Below, piece by piece: positions 9,701-18,602 of a DNA stretch of 58,147 bases. The translations under genes were made by a program, and so were the position numbers. Source of the stretch: an uncultured Senegalimassilia sp. GTDB lineage: Bacteria > Actinomycetota > Coriobacteriia > Coriobacteriales > Eggerthellaceae. Each line of letters starts with the position of its first letter. Positions within the stretch are counted from its first letter, which is position 1. Where the stretch lies: positions 1 through 58,147 of the forward strand of contig NZ_CABQJR010000015.1 in NCBI RefSeq assembly GCF_902464545.1. The letters are read 5' to 3'. The notes beneath the pieces were generated by a model that was given only the letters and a program-made list of their open reading frames with translations, searched no databases and had not been told where the DNA came from.

Positions 9701-12700
9701 TCGGTGGGAGCCGTCCAGCTGATATCGTCTGGCAGCTTCCCTGTGAAAATAGGCGAATCGATCGAGGCAATCCAGAGGTCATCGTCAGGAGCGAGCGCAG
9801 ATCCGAAGTCGCGGAAATCAGGGCGCAACGCTTCAATTTCGGCAATGGTGGCCTGTACGTCTTCGCTGCTCGCATCATCTCGCTCGGCGAGCTGCGCTAC
9901 AACCTCGCCCAAAGCGGCATCGACTTCCTGGGCCTGCTGCTTGGCGGTGTCATCCACCTCAAAGCCCGCCCAGTAGTCCGCCCAGAAGGCACTGTATTGC
10001 TGCTGCCTTTCGGCAACCTCATCTTCAATGCGCTTTTTCGCGCGCTCTTCGTAATCTTCATCAAGGTTTGCCTTGTAGGAAAGCGCGAAGTTGCTAAAGC
10101 TGTAGCTTTCGGGAATGAAGAGATTCTTCGACTGGAGCAATTCCGAGGAGAGATACCCCTCGCCCTCGTTTTCCTCAAGCAACGCCAGGTATTCTTCGTC
10201 TACGTATTCGCCCACGTAACGTGAGCCCTCGTCTCCTTGCGATACAAGGGCAAGAGGTACCGCAACACTTTCCCCATTTGTCAGCTTCGCGTACATCATA
10301 AGCACATCGCCGGCGTTGATCTGCGCAGTGGCGTTGTCAACCGTCACATCAAACGTCCAATATGCATTCTTTTTCTTTGGGAGTTGATACAGAACGGTGA
10401 GGTTATCGTAGGTCTCTTTCCCATTAACGATTCTTGTTTGGGTTTTGCCCGCATTCGTTATGCTGAACGTCTTGATTTTCGCACCTGGGCGATAGAAGCA
10501 ATCGAGATGAGCATCAACCTGTTCACTTTTCGCATCAAGTTTTACGTAGTCGCCGAACAGAAGACCCTGGGTGACTTCTTCGGGAATGTCAAATGAAATC
10601 TGCGCATGACCAAGCGCGTTCGTATATGCCGTTCCCACCGTTTTGCCAGCAATGGAAAGCTCGATAAACGACGAAGGCGCGCCGTACACCGTGGCCTGAT
10701 TGCCTGTATCTTTTACGCAGTTGTCGGCAACCTTGACCGTCATTCCTCGTGCGAGGAACGACGCATCACCCAAAGGAATCACCTTATCGCCCGCCTCGAG
10801 CGACACGGGAAGCGAGTAAACCTGCTGCTTATCGGGCGTAAACGCAATATAGAGCACATCAGAGGTCGTTTGCGCATCGACATTAACAACCAGGCTGTCC
10901 CCATATACCCCACAAGACGCATTACCTGAGCTTTTCAGTGATGCGCTTACGCCGTGATAATCAGCGGAAGGAATGCCGAAGGTGAACTTGAGCGGCATTG
11001 GCTTATCGAGGTCATAGGCCACTTCGATTATTGTTTCGCACCCAGCAACCACACCGTCACCCGGGGCTTGTACGCGCGCTGATTTCACCCCCGCATTCTT
11101 CAGCAGCTGCTCTTTGTCGTAATCGGGCACGTCGAGCGTCACCTCAGACACTGAATCGTCGGTTATTTCGACTTCGGCTTTCGCGTACGGAACGCCAGAA
11201 CGCTCCAACACTCCCAGGTTCGATGCAGAGAGCACCGTGTCTGGCTTGCATGCCGCCACAACATAGGTTCCCGCCTTCAGCTTGCCCGTAGAAAGAATCC
11301 AATTGGGGTTTTCCTGACCATCTGGCCATACAACCGACGTGTAGCTGTCCACGACGCAACGCGCATTCGCGTCGGTCCCGCTGAAGAGGAATACGCGACT
11401 GCGGCCCTCATACGCGGCATTCGTGGACACACGTGCGCTGCCCCATGAAGAAAGGGTTGCCTCGAAACCGCCCCGTTCGCTGCTGTAGGCAACCGTAGCG
11501 CCCGTAAGCTTCAGCGAATCGCTGGTCGAAACTTCGAGCGAAAGCCTCTCGAAGTTGCCCTCGTTCGCAAGCGCTTCGGAGAGCACAACAGAATTGCACT
11601 GCACGACGTAATCGGCGTCTTCGCCCGAAGCCAGATCGACGCCATCGCGCTTGAGCTTGAACGATAAACCAGGATTGCTCGTAATATTCGTGAGCGCTTC
11701 TTCGCCTTCCGCATTCGCGGCGTTCTTTGTATAGACGCTTATCGGAAGCATGCGCTGAGCGGCGATTTTCTTGAAATCAGACGCGGCAATTGTTCCCAAA
11801 TCCCACGAGGAGCCCATCTGCGATGCGGTGCGCAGGTAGTTTTTATCATAGTACCCAGCAATTTGCACGGTGATGGAACACTCAGTAGCAATTGCTGCGT
11901 CGGGACACGTGAAAGATCCGTCTTCGGCTAGCGCCAGTTTCTTCAATGCGCCGTTTTGCTCCATAACTACCGACACGTCGCCGGGAGCAGCGCCTTCAGG
12001 AAGTTCAACTTTGCCGGTAACCGTGACAACCGACGATTCATCGTCGAGCCATACGTAGTTATAGTGCTTGGAGGATTCGGTATCCTGCTGCGAAAGGCGG
12101 TACGGGTCAGAATCGGTGCCGTCGCTCTTCTTCTTGTAGGCATACACAGTTGTACCGTCATCGAAAGGGAGAGAAGGGTTGTCTTGGTCGCTGTCGTACT
12201 GGCTGCCAAAACGAATGTCGGGATTGTCGAACCGCACCTTCAGAGCGCCGCACGTCGTAAACGCTCCGCCGTCAAGGTATTTAAGCGATTTTGGAAACTC
12301 AATCAGGTCCTGCTTCGCAAGGCCGTTGCAATTGGTAAATGCCCCGCCCGCAATGCACTCAATGCCCTCTTCGAATTGCAAGTCAGTCAAAGACGCATTT
12401 GTGCCATCCTGCATAAACGCATCCATGTTGATCTTTTTGACGAAGCTGGGGATTGAAAGCGAACTAAGGCGATTGTATTCGAAGCCGAAGTCGCCAATGT
12501 GCACATCATGGCTGCCGTCAAACAGATCACGGAAGTTGACGGACGTAAGACCAGCATCGCCCTCGGCAATAACCACGTCGCGCTCCGCGCCGTCAGTTGT
12601 ACCGCTGTAGTTTTTTTCAATGTAGGCATACACCTCAGCATCGTGCAGGGGGTTTGGCTGCGGCCAGTCGACTGCAAAGCTCCACCCCGGCTGGTCCCAG

Positions 12701-13350
12701 TAGCCATTGTCTTGGATGAGCGTACCTGCCCACATCTTTTTACCCTCGCAGCCGACTTTCGTTTTCCAGCGCTTGGCTGTCTCGGTTTTGTCGACGTTGC
12801 CCTCGCTGTCTACCATAACGTGTTTGTCGTAGTTGTCCAAGCCAAGCAGCGACTGCGCATCCACACTTTGCTTAAAGGGGTTCGGACCTACTTCGGGGTC
12901 GTCGGCGGGAGTAGCGGCGTCATCCTGCGCAGCAGCTGCGTCAGCGCTGGCGCTTGCGCTACTGCCCTGCGCGGAAGCTGCATCGCGAGCGGCGGATGGA
13001 GCCGAATCGGAGCCGGCCTCTTCGCCATTTTTGTCAGAAGCCGCCCCAGGCTCGTTTCCTTCGAAAATGACGGCGGCATCGATAGCCGTGCTGCTTTCGG
13101 GAATGGCCACCTTCTGCGAATCGGGGGCATCGGTGCCATTGGCCATGCCTACGGCTTCAGTGTTCGCAGCATCGTCTGATGCGCTGGCAACATTCGCCGC
13201 AACGCCAGCTTCGCCCTGGGCAACCTCGGCTATGCCAAAGCTAGGAACGAGTCCTATTGCAAGCACCAGCGAAAGCATGCACGCGCATGCCCGTCTTCCT
13301 CTTGCGCGCAATGTCATCCGCTTTTCCCGACGCGTGGCATTTCGTTTCAT
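6706..13350 (-). CDS. Giant secreted, membrane-anchored surface protein with BspA-like, Ig-like and chitobiase-like domains
   Basis: 2214 residues. Start at ATG 13350, which has AAGGA 8 bases upstream and is followed by a signal peptide (basic residues 1-20, hydrophobic core about 23-40). A Ser/Ala/Asp-rich linker runs to about residue 165. Residues about 270-385 contain BspA-type leucine-rich repeat units (e.g. FEEGIECIAGGAFTNCNGL). The long middle is unassigned, partly charged and helical. Near 1690-1770 is a carboxypeptidase-regulatory-like beta domain, near 1890-1993 an invasin-type Ig-like domain, and near 2007-2097 a chitobiase C-terminal-like domain (ATIYYTTDD). A Pro/Gly/Asp linker, ATGDS, a membrane helix and KRRRERQS end it. 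The ATGD resembles a degenerate sortase motif. Adhesion or polymer binding is plausible. Confidence 0.82.
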   Translation of the reverse strand: MKRNATRREKRMTLRARGRRACACMLSLVLAIGLVPSFGIAEVAQGEAGVAANVASASDDAANTEAVGMANGTDAPDSQKVAIPESSTAIDAAVIFEGNEPGAASDKNGEEAGSDSAPSAARDAASAQGSSASASADAAAAQDDAATPADDPEVGPNPFKQSVDAQSLLGLDNYDKHVMVDSEGNVDKTETAKRWKTKVGCEGKKMWAGTLIQDNGYWDQPGWSFAVDWPQPNPLHDAEVYAYIEKNYSGTTDGAERDVVIAEGDAGLTSVNFRDLFDGSHDVHIGDFGFEYNRLSSLSIPSFVKKINMDAFMQDGTNASLTDLQFEEGIECIAGGAFTNCNGLAKQDLIEFPKSLKYLDGGAFTTCGALKVRFDNPDIRFGSQYDSDQDNPSLPFDDGTTVYAYKKKSDGTDSDPYRLSQQDTESSKHYNYVWLDDESSVVTVTGKVELPEGAAPGDVSVVMEQNGALKKLALAEDGSFTCPDAAIATECSITVQIAGYYDKNYLRTASQMGSSWDLGTIAASDFKKIAAQRMLPISVYTKNAANAEGEEALTNITSNPGLSFKLKRDGVDLASGEDADYVVQCNSVVLSEALANEGNFERLSLEVSTSDSLKLTGATVAYSSERGGFEATLSSWGSARVSTNAAYEGRSRVFLFSGTDANARCVVDSYTSVVWPDGQENPNWILSTGKLKAGTYVVAACKPDTVLSASNLGVLERSGVPYAKAEVEITDDSVSEVTLDVPDYDKEQLLKNAGVKSARVQAPGDGVVAGCETIIEVAYDLDKPMPLKFTFGIPSADYHGVSASLKSSGNASCGVYGDSLVVNVDAQTTSDVLYIAFTPDKQQVYSLPVSLEAGDKVIPLGDASFLARGMTVKVADNCVKDTGNQATVYGAPSSFIELSIAGKTVGTAYTNALGHAQISFDIPEEVTQGLLFGDYVKLDAKSEQVDAHLDCFYRPGAKIKTFSITNAGKTQTRIVNGKETYDNLTVLYQLPKKKNAYWTFDVTVDNATAQINAGDVLMMYAKLTNGESVAVPLALVSQGDEGSRYVGEYVDEEYLALLEENEGEGYLSSELLQSKNLFIPESYSFSNFALSYKANLDEDYEERAKKRIEDEVAERQQQYSAFWADYWAGFEVDDTAKQQAQEVDAALGEVVAQLAERDDASSEDVQATIAEIEALRPDFRDFGSALAPDDDLWIASIDSPIFTGKLPDDISWTAPTDAELKEWYGDEILMDDNGNVVLDENGNEQKLTDIARKSFDDVQQEIEQKNAWARNTQKTIVNGLDKLGRESGVGAPSESGSPYTLIDNVMKKECGDTLTISDGDNAKGEQISSSTNGRFTGDYFVTEEQKNGKDGKTPGIFSGMTARVTEEAPQGVEAPARVTTYTSNFDEAHERSDAAEADMWSSAWSIARGQVLELASGGLDKANEITIVNIINRRLMEHMPVSEVSPLMEAYAKANLFEKEMEEIGRANKMMQTGKGVTGVLGLANDYFGMDSAKNSLIDSGNEIRLIETDIENIYQLIKYWRAYNPCDSDCQRCLDALYAELEAAEKYKEYLVAEDDNNYSDVMRGCGTSTLNAMLAVCSLYGSGSFGAAGSAGVYGFSDLIGNFVSKVSLCADVASTSAHMLRAPWADVAKNEYAEATAYRMSVCKNSGKKKSEDDEYRETIDWDRFYGSDVRCRNYGANVILDPSGVVYEALESNPVEGATATLWTRGSASGGSEQEWNAEAYEQRNPQTTSGDGSFAWDTPTGQYQVRVSKDGYRDSASEWLNVLPIQTGVNIKLESLKTPEVQEAWADPNCIEIAFDQYMKASDSLEATLDGVAAERIEWVDPREASEADGYGTLSRVLRIYPTSSLAEGSQVNLAIKGLQNYVGTALATQGGNWSQQLTVSKHPSQLVANFENAVVLQQNAGEPVQVIAYVRYADGSPVAGQRVVAKLESGSLASFKGAAFQSAADGSVWVEATTDAEGKASFLLAGELPGMTTLELSASGTDLTKEIAVRVTSDAAQPARPMATIDGAVFDAASPKENSIEVAKGSLLDLSCSTEGATIYYTTDDTCPCIEDGSRVEYTAPVPVTQNTRFRIAAYKEGMAFEAYSERLNLNVTVADSQEPSPDPGPVDPGQKPGSDLSNPDGGTAQPGGSGATSGDTSEGGDSAADPGASGASGAEQEDDANAEATGVACAATGDSSGWAVAALVAGAVLAAGAATCVFLKRRRERQS

Positions 13351-13648
13351 AGCAGCGTCCTTCTCTTTTTGATTTTGCTGATAGTTCACGCTAATCTTTG
13401 CGCTAATGAGAAAGGAATTCATAGGTTCGTATATGCGAACCTATGATTCAACTGGGACAATGATGCTGTTCGTATAGTTGGCTCCGTCTAGCAAGGTCAA
13501 GATCGCAAGCGCATAACGCGCCAGGAAAGCATCAGCTGCAGAAAAAAGGGGTGTTCCTATAGTTCTGTCAAGAGGGATTCGCCCTTTCGATGGGCGTTTT
13601 TGGCAATGCTGACGCAGGCCCTGCCGGGCCTGCGATCTCCGCCGGCCG
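13351..13648. promoter_or_regulatory. Upstream region of the surface protein, with a 26-bp palindrome
   Basis: Positions 13420-13445 form CATAGGTTCG-N6-CGAACCTATG, a perfect 10-bp dyad 70 bp before the surface-protein start. It is a good operator candidate. Further right, 13580-13596 is a short hairpin followed by five T on the plus strand, and 13613-13632 is a GC-rich hairpin, both near the end of the IS110-like remnant. Confidence 0.5.
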
Positions 13649-13802
13649 TTAGGCTGCGTACGGAACCTTGTCCCCCATGATCGTGTAAATCACCTCGAGC
13701 CGCTTCCTCGCCGCGGCCATGAGCTCGAGGGTCGCCGGGCCCGAGAGGTCGGCTTGCGCCTCGAATTCTGGGCACGATTCGAGCAATATGCTGCGGAGCC
13801 TG
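13649..13802 (-). pseudogene. IS110-like transposase remnant with internal deletion
   Basis: The minus-strand frame ending at TAA 13649 reads RLRSILLESCPEFEAQADLS, then soon ELMAAARKRLEVIYTIMGDK. The first part resembles the region after the DEDD catalytic domain of IS110-family transposases. The second resembles their extreme C-terminus. The roughly 200 residues normally between are absent, as is the catalytic part. It appears to be a small scar of an insertion sequence. The family call is from memory of typical sequences. Confidence 0.4.
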
Positions 13803-13806
13803 TATT

Positions 13807-13959
13807 AGCGACGGAAGCATCGTAGTTGGCGGGCTGTGCGGCGTCGACGCCGAGGCATCGGACTGCCGCCCCCGCATTTACATGCGGCTGCTGCGTCTCA
13901 TTTTCGAGAGCTATCAGTTAAACGGGCGATTTCCCGAAAAGGAAGGCTTCATCCTCTAA
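13807..13959 (+). other. Unrecognised open tail, possibly a gene fragment
   Basis: A plus-strand frame without a ribosome site reads SIVVGGLCGVDAEASD and ends YQLNGRFPEKEGFIL before TAA 13957. The composition looks protein-like but I recognise no family. The second dispersed-repeat copy (13991-14069) follows directly. It may be debris of the accessory region or may have no function. Confidence 0.2.
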
Positions 13960-14092
13960 TCACACCTGTACCCCAAATCGCGAACTCGGTTCGACTCATG
14001 GACAAGCCACCTGAGACTACTCACTTTGCTCACCGCTGACGAAGACTTGCGACCTGGGGTTTGCGAGCTGATCGCAGAACCCATGTTGCTTA

Positions 14093-14641
14093 TCAAGCTT
14101 TGGGCTGATTCAGCCAATCACCTCTCGTCAGGCACGTGATCTGCTCTGTGCGGGTGTCACCCATCAGCTCGCAGTAGACGTCCTTGCGAGTGCGGTGCCA
14201 GGTGAAGCCGCATTTTTCCTGAACGCGTTTCGATTTCTCGTTCCCGTCGAAGTATCCGCACCAGATTTTGTCCAGTTTCAAGTCCTCGAAACCATGGCGA
14301 ACGAGCTCTCGAACCGCCTCCGGTATCAGCCCCTTGCCCCAGAACGGGACGCCGATCCAGTAGCCGATTTCCCCCTCGGTGTCCGGAATCTCCTTGTCGG
14401 ACCGCGCGCCGATCATCAACCCTATGCTTCCGATGGCCCTGTTCTCTTCCTTCAGGCAAACGGCGTACGTCTCCGGCGCGGAAAATACGGTACGGATGAT
14501 TTCTGCGCTGTTGTCAACGCTCGAGTGAGGCGGCCAACCGGCAATCGGCCCCACCCTGCCGTCCTTCGCGTATCTGTACAGGTCCTCTGCGTCCGTTTCG
14601 GCCCATGGGCGGAGTATCAGCCGCTCTGTTATCAATTGCAT
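14093..14641 (-). CDS. GNAT N-acetyltransferase, RimJ/RimL type
   Basis: 182 residues. The start reads MQLITERLILRPWAETDAED, a standard opening for the RimJ/RimL branch. The acetyl-CoA loop region is GEIGYWIGVPFWGKGLIPEA, and YFDGNEKSKRVQEKCGF is the usual C-terminal segment. These enzymes transfer acetyl groups from acetyl-CoA to protein N-termini, amino acids or small amines; the substrate cannot be read from sequence. The gene stands alone on the minus strand beyond the accessory debris, with 133 bp to the LysR gene. Confidence 0.88.
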   Translation of the reverse strand: MQLITERLILRPWAETDAEDLYRYAKDGRVGPIAGWPPHSSVDNSAEIIRTVFSAPETYAVCLKEENRAIGSIGLMIGARSDKEIPDTEGEIGYWIGVPFWGKGLIPEAVRELVRHGFEDLKLDKIWCGYFDGNEKSKRVQEKCGFTWHRTRKDVYCELMGDTRTEQITCLTRGDWLNQPKA

Positions 14642-14774
14642 ATCTACCCCCCCATCGACTAATTTCGATTGATGCTGATCGCTCCATTGTATTCGCTACG
14701 ACAAAGGTCAACACAACGTCCAGGGAAACCTCGCGGTCAACCACCGGCAGTCCCATTTGCGATACCGCACACAG

Positions 14775-15641
14775 CTAAGCCTCGATATGAGCGCTCATGT
14801 AATCGATGAACTTCCTGGTGGCGATGGGCATGGTGTTCCAGCTGCGCCATGCCGCCACCACGTCGCGCGATGGCGCCGCCGCGATCGGAAGCACCTTGAT
14901 ATCGGCGCGCACGCCCTCCACGGTGCGGCGATAGAGCATGCTGACGCCCAGGCCCTCCTCGACCATCGCCATGATGGTGTAGTCGTCGGTCACCTCGCCC
15001 GTCACCAGCGGCTGCAGCCCATGAGCGGCAAACGCATCGAGCACCAGGCTCTGCTCGCCCTCGTCAAGCAAAAGGAAAGGTTCGGCCGCCAGATCTTCAA
15101 GCGTCACCTGCTCTTTAGCGGCCAGCGGATGCTCAGAGGACACCAGCGCCACCATCTCGTCGTGATAAACCATATGCATGTCCAAACCTGCCGTGAAACC
15201 CCGCGCGGTAAAGCAAAAATCGACCACGCCGTCGTGCACCCACTGGGCATTGCGCGTGTAATCGCCCTGCTTGAGGGTAAAGTGCACGCCAGGATGCAAA
15301 GCGCTGAATCCGCGGATCACGCGCGGCAGCACGGTGCGGCTCACGTTGGTGAAGGTTGCTATGCGGATGTCGGTCGAAGACAGGCCCAGCAGCTCTTGGC
15401 GCTTCCCTTCAAGCTCGGCCTCTGCCGTCACGATCTGGCGCAGGTAGGGCAGATACTGTTCCCCGTCGCGCGTGAGCAAAACGCCTTGCTTGCCCCGCTC
15501 CAAGATCGTGGTGCCCAGCTCGCGCTCGAGCGCCTTGACCGCCTGACTGACCGCGCTTTGCGTGTAACCCAGCTCGTCGGCCGCCGCCTTAAGGCTCCCG
15601 CGATCGACCACCGCGCAGACGACCTGATACCGTGATGTCAT
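14775..15641 (-). CDS. LysR-family transcriptional regulator
   Basis: 288 residues. The N-terminal winged HTH is standard (GSLKAAADELGYTQSAVSQA, then VKALERELGTTILERGKQGV), followed by a two-lobed effector domain from about residue 90. It is divergent from the EamA transporter gene at 15801, with 159 bp between the starts. That spacing is typical of LysR genes controlling their neighbour. The gap contains T-N11-A sequences such as ATTAGCATTGCTTAAT near 15697-15712. The ligand is unknown; by context it may be the compound moved by the exporter. Confidence 0.9.
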   Translation of the reverse strand: MTSRYQVVCAVVDRGSLKAAADELGYTQSAVSQAVKALERELGTTILERGKQGVLLTRDGEQYLPYLRQIVTAEAELEGKRQELLGLSSTDIRIATFTNVSRTVLPRVIRGFSALHPGVHFTLKQGDYTRNAQWVHDGVVDFCFTARGFTAGLDMHMVYHDEMVALVSSEHPLAAKEQVTLEDLAAEPFLLLDEGEQSLVLDAFAAHGLQPLVTGEVTDDYTIMAMVEEGLGVSMLYRRTVEGVRADIKVLPIAAAPSRDVVAAWRSWNTMPIATRKFIDYMSAHIEA

Positions 15642-15800
15642 AACGCCTCCGTAGCAAAAGGGGCCGTGAAACGTTTTGCCCCGGCCTGCATATCTTCTAT
15701 TAGCATTGCTTAATCATACTGAAGATACATTCGCTTTACTACATCGTTTTAGCAGCGCACAATCCTTTTCGTGAAACAATTCCGAAACAAAAGGAGTCCC

Positions 15801-16709
15801 ATGGATCGCAAAAAGGCAATCGCGCTCTCGTTTTCCGTTCCCGTCGCATGGGGCTTCTCATACCCCTTGATGAAAATCGGCATGGACGGCATGAACGCCA
15901 CGAGCATCGTCGCGCTGCGCTGCACCATCGCCTTCATCGTCTGCGTGCTGCTTTTTCACAAGTGCACCTTCCGCATCAACCGCGACCTCATCGTCCGCGC
16001 CGCCGTCATCGGCGCCATCATGGCGGTCGAGCTCACCTGCATGTGCCTGGGCTCGAGCCTCACCTCGGCTTCCACTGCCGGCTTTTTGCAAAGCCTGACG
16101 GTCGTGATCGTGCCGTTCGCCAACGCTTTGCTGCTGCGTCGCGCCCCCGAGCGCAAGGTGCTCATCGGCACCGCCGTCGTCACCGGCGGCATGCTGCTGC
16201 TCTCGGGCGCCGACTTCACCAGTCTCAACCCCGGCGCGCTCGTCATGTTGCTTTCGGCGTTCGTCTACGCCGCCCACATCATCATCAGCAAGCGCTTCGT
16301 CGAACAGGTCGACCCGCTGGCTTTGGGCGTTTGGCAGCTGGCCTTCGCCGGCCTGTTCTCGGGCATCGGCGCGGCCGCGCTCGGCGGCATCACGCTTCCC
16401 AGCACCCCGACCGAGTTCACGGTCATCATCGCCCTCGCGCTCATCTGCTCGGCTTACGGCTTCATCACCCAGGCCTACGTGCAGCCGCACGTTCCCGCCG
16501 AGACCACCGGGTTCGCCTTCTCGCTTGAACCGGTCTGCTCTGCCGTGTTCTCGTTTTTCCTTGTCGGCGAGGTCTTGACCCCCATCGCCTTCCTGGGCGC
16601 GGCGCTCATCATGGCCGGCGTGTTCGTCGCCACCATCGAGCCGCCTCGTCTGCATGCCCCGGCCTACCCGCAAGAGGCGATGGCGGTTGAGCCCAAGCGG
16701 GTTTCGTAA
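15801..16709 (+). CDS. EamA-family (drug/metabolite) transporter
   Basis: 302 residues, start at ATG 15801 with AAGGAG 5 bases upstream. The protein is two tandem EamA halves of about five membrane helices each. The first starts ALSFSVPVAWGFSYPLMKIG and the second ends EPVCSAVFSFFLVGEVLTPI, a familiar motif of the last helices. Members export amino acids, nucleosides or other metabolites down or against gradients. It is paired divergently with a LysR regulator. After the stop, 16759-16770 is a perfect 12-bp inverted copy of the gene's last codons (16701-16712). Confidence 0.9.
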   Translation: MDRKKAIALSFSVPVAWGFSYPLMKIGMDGMNATSIVALRCTIAFIVCVLLFHKCTFRINRDLIVRAAVIGAIMAVELTCMCLGSSLTSASTAGFLQSLTVVIVPFANALLLRRAPERKVLIGTAVVTGGMLLLSGADFTSLNPGALVMLLSAFVYAAHIIISKRFVEQVDPLALGVWQLAFAGLFSGIGAAALGGITLPSTPTEFTVIIALALICSAYGFITQAYVQPHVPAETTGFAFSLEPVCSAVFSFFLVGEVLTPIAFLGAALIMAGVFVATIEPPRLHAPAYPQEAMAVEPKRVS

Positions 16710-16932
16710 GCCCCCCTCCCAGCTAAAGCCGCCTCCGTGCGAGGCGACACAGTCGCGAGGCTTACGAAACTCTAGCGAACCGGCCATGGCGCCCTGGCGC
16801 GAAACGCTTGCCGGGTACAAACCTCTCCCATAGCCATCAGCGCTGGCGTATCCGCCGACAGGGACAAAAGCAGCGACTCAGGTCGCAGCCCAACCCTTGG
16901 ATGAATCCCGTCCAAGGGGAACGATCGGCCGG

Positions 16933-18507
16933 TTAGCCCATGATCTGGGCAAGGTCGGCTTCGGGAGTGGATATGGGGCGAATGCCGTAGTTGTCCACCA
17001 GCACCTGCAGCACACCAGGGCTCACGAACGCCGGAAGCGTGGGACCCAAGTAGATGCCCTTGATGCCCAAGTGCAGCAGCGTGAGCAAGATGCACACCGC
17101 CTTCTGCTCGTACCAGGAGAGCACCATGGAAAGCGGCAGATCGTTCACACCGCAGCCGAAAGCATCTGCCAACGCGAGCGCGATCTTGATCGCGCCGTAG
17201 GCGTCGTTGCACTGGCCGACGTCCAGCAGGCGCGGAATGCCGCCGATACTGCCCAGGTCCAGGTCGTTGAAGCGGTACTTGCCGCAGGCAAGGGTCAGGA
17301 TAACGGAGTCGGACGGCGCCATCTTGGCGAAGTCGGTGTAGTAGCTGCGCTCCTTGCGCATGCCGTCGCAGCCCGCCAGTAGGATAAAGCGCTTGATGTC
17401 GCCGGAGTTGACCGCATCGATGACGGCGGGAGCGACGCTCATCACGGTATCGTAGCCGAATCCGGTGGTGACGCTGGTGCCGCCGTTGATGCCGGCAAAG
17501 GTCCGATCATCGGCCCAACCGCCCAGCTCCAGCGCCTTATCGATAAGGGCCGAGAAGTCCTTGGCGCCGTCTTCGCCCGCCTCGACGACATGCGCGCCCG
17601 GGAAGCTCACAGGGCCGGTGGTGAACACGCGGTCGGCATACGACTCGTCCGGCTTCAGCAGGCAGTTGGTAGTCCACAGGATCGGCGCGGGAAGGTCCTT
17701 GAATTCCTTGCGCTGGTTGTGCCATGCGGTACCGTAGTTGCCTTTCAGGTGCGGATACTTGCGCAACTCGGGATAGGCGTTTGCGGGGAGCATCTCGCCG
17801 TGGGTGTACACGTTCACGCCGCGGCCTTCGGTCTGCTCCAAAAGCTGCTTGAGGTCGTGCAGGTCATGGCCGGTGACCACGATGAAGGGGCCCGCCTCGA
17901 CCTTGAGCTCAACTGTCGCAGGCTCGGGTTTGCCGTAGGCGGAGATGTTCGCGTCCTCCAAAGCCGCCATAGCGGCCAAGTTGACCTCACCGCACTTGAG
18001 AACCAAAGGCAGCAGCTCGTCCATGCCCAGATCGGAGCCGACGGCCCGCATACCCTCATACAGGAACGCTGTCACAGCAGGATCCGACTTCCCCAACGCC
18101 TGCGCATGATAGGCATACGCCGCCACGCCGCGCATGCCGAAAAGCAGCAAGCTCTTCAGGCTGCGGATATCCTCCTGAGCATCCCACAACTCGCCCATAT
18201 CGTACAGATCGAATTCGCCCAGGGCGATAGCCTTAGCGCGAACGCGGCGCTCAAGGGCGGCGATGGCCTCAGGGTCGAAGCTGACGTTGCTCACGCAGGC
18301 GAACATGCCTTCGAGCATAAGCCCATCAGACTCGGAATCCCCCTTTCCGCCGTTCTCTGCTCGGGCCAGGGCGATCAATGCCCCGGTCAGCTCGTCTTGC
18401 AGCCGAGCCACATCGGCGGTCTTGCCGCATACGCCGGCGGCTCCGGTACAGGCGGTGCATCCCGCCGTTTGTTCACATTGGAAGCAGAACATGTTCTCGT
18501 CAGTCAT
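16933..18507 (-). CDS. hcp: Hydroxylamine reductase / hybrid-cluster protein
   Basis: 524 residues from ATG 18507 (GAGGAG upstream). The N-terminal cluster cysteines are C8, C11, C17 or C20, and C27, in a segment starting MFCFQCEQTAG and ending GVCGK. Downstream are the family sequences for the hybrid 4Fe-2O-2S cluster: the TTNCLLKP region, DRVFTTGPVSFPGAH, LLAGCDGMRKERSYYTDFA and LACGKYRFNDLDLG. The enzyme reduces hydroxylamine in vitro and nitric oxide in vivo, in the cytoplasm of anaerobes. It is divergent from a Crp/Fnr-type gene with a 95-bp gap, a common arrangement for nitrosative-stress control. The length is normal for the short (non-CODH-like) class. Confidence 0.95.
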   Translation of the reverse strand: MTDENMFCFQCEQTAGCTACTGAAGVCGKTADVARLQDELTGALIALARAENGGKGDSESDGLMLEGMFACVSNVSFDPEAIAALERRVRAKAIALGEFDLYDMGELWDAQEDIRSLKSLLLFGMRGVAAYAYHAQALGKSDPAVTAFLYEGMRAVGSDLGMDELLPLVLKCGEVNLAAMAALEDANISAYGKPEPATVELKVEAGPFIVVTGHDLHDLKQLLEQTEGRGVNVYTHGEMLPANAYPELRKYPHLKGNYGTAWHNQRKEFKDLPAPILWTTNCLLKPDESYADRVFTTGPVSFPGAHVVEAGEDGAKDFSALIDKALELGGWADDRTFAGINGGTSVTTGFGYDTVMSVAPAVIDAVNSGDIKRFILLAGCDGMRKERSYYTDFAKMAPSDSVILTLACGKYRFNDLDLGSIGGIPRLLDVGQCNDAYGAIKIALALADAFGCGVNDLPLSMVLSWYEQKAVCILLTLLHLGIKGIYLGPTLPAFVSPGVLQVLVDNYGIRPISTPEADLAQIMG

Positions 18508-18602
18508 TTCGCGCTCCTCAATTAAATGGTGTCTTTTCGAAGTGACTGCACTATACTGTGGTATCTCATACATTTCTGTTGTAGAACCTACAGGTGAAGC
18601 CA

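Noticed and set aside
15858..16820. Long antisense reading frame opposite the EamA gene
   Set aside because: It is the shadow of a high-GC gene on the other strand; repetitive Asp/Gly/Glu/Arg content and no family match.
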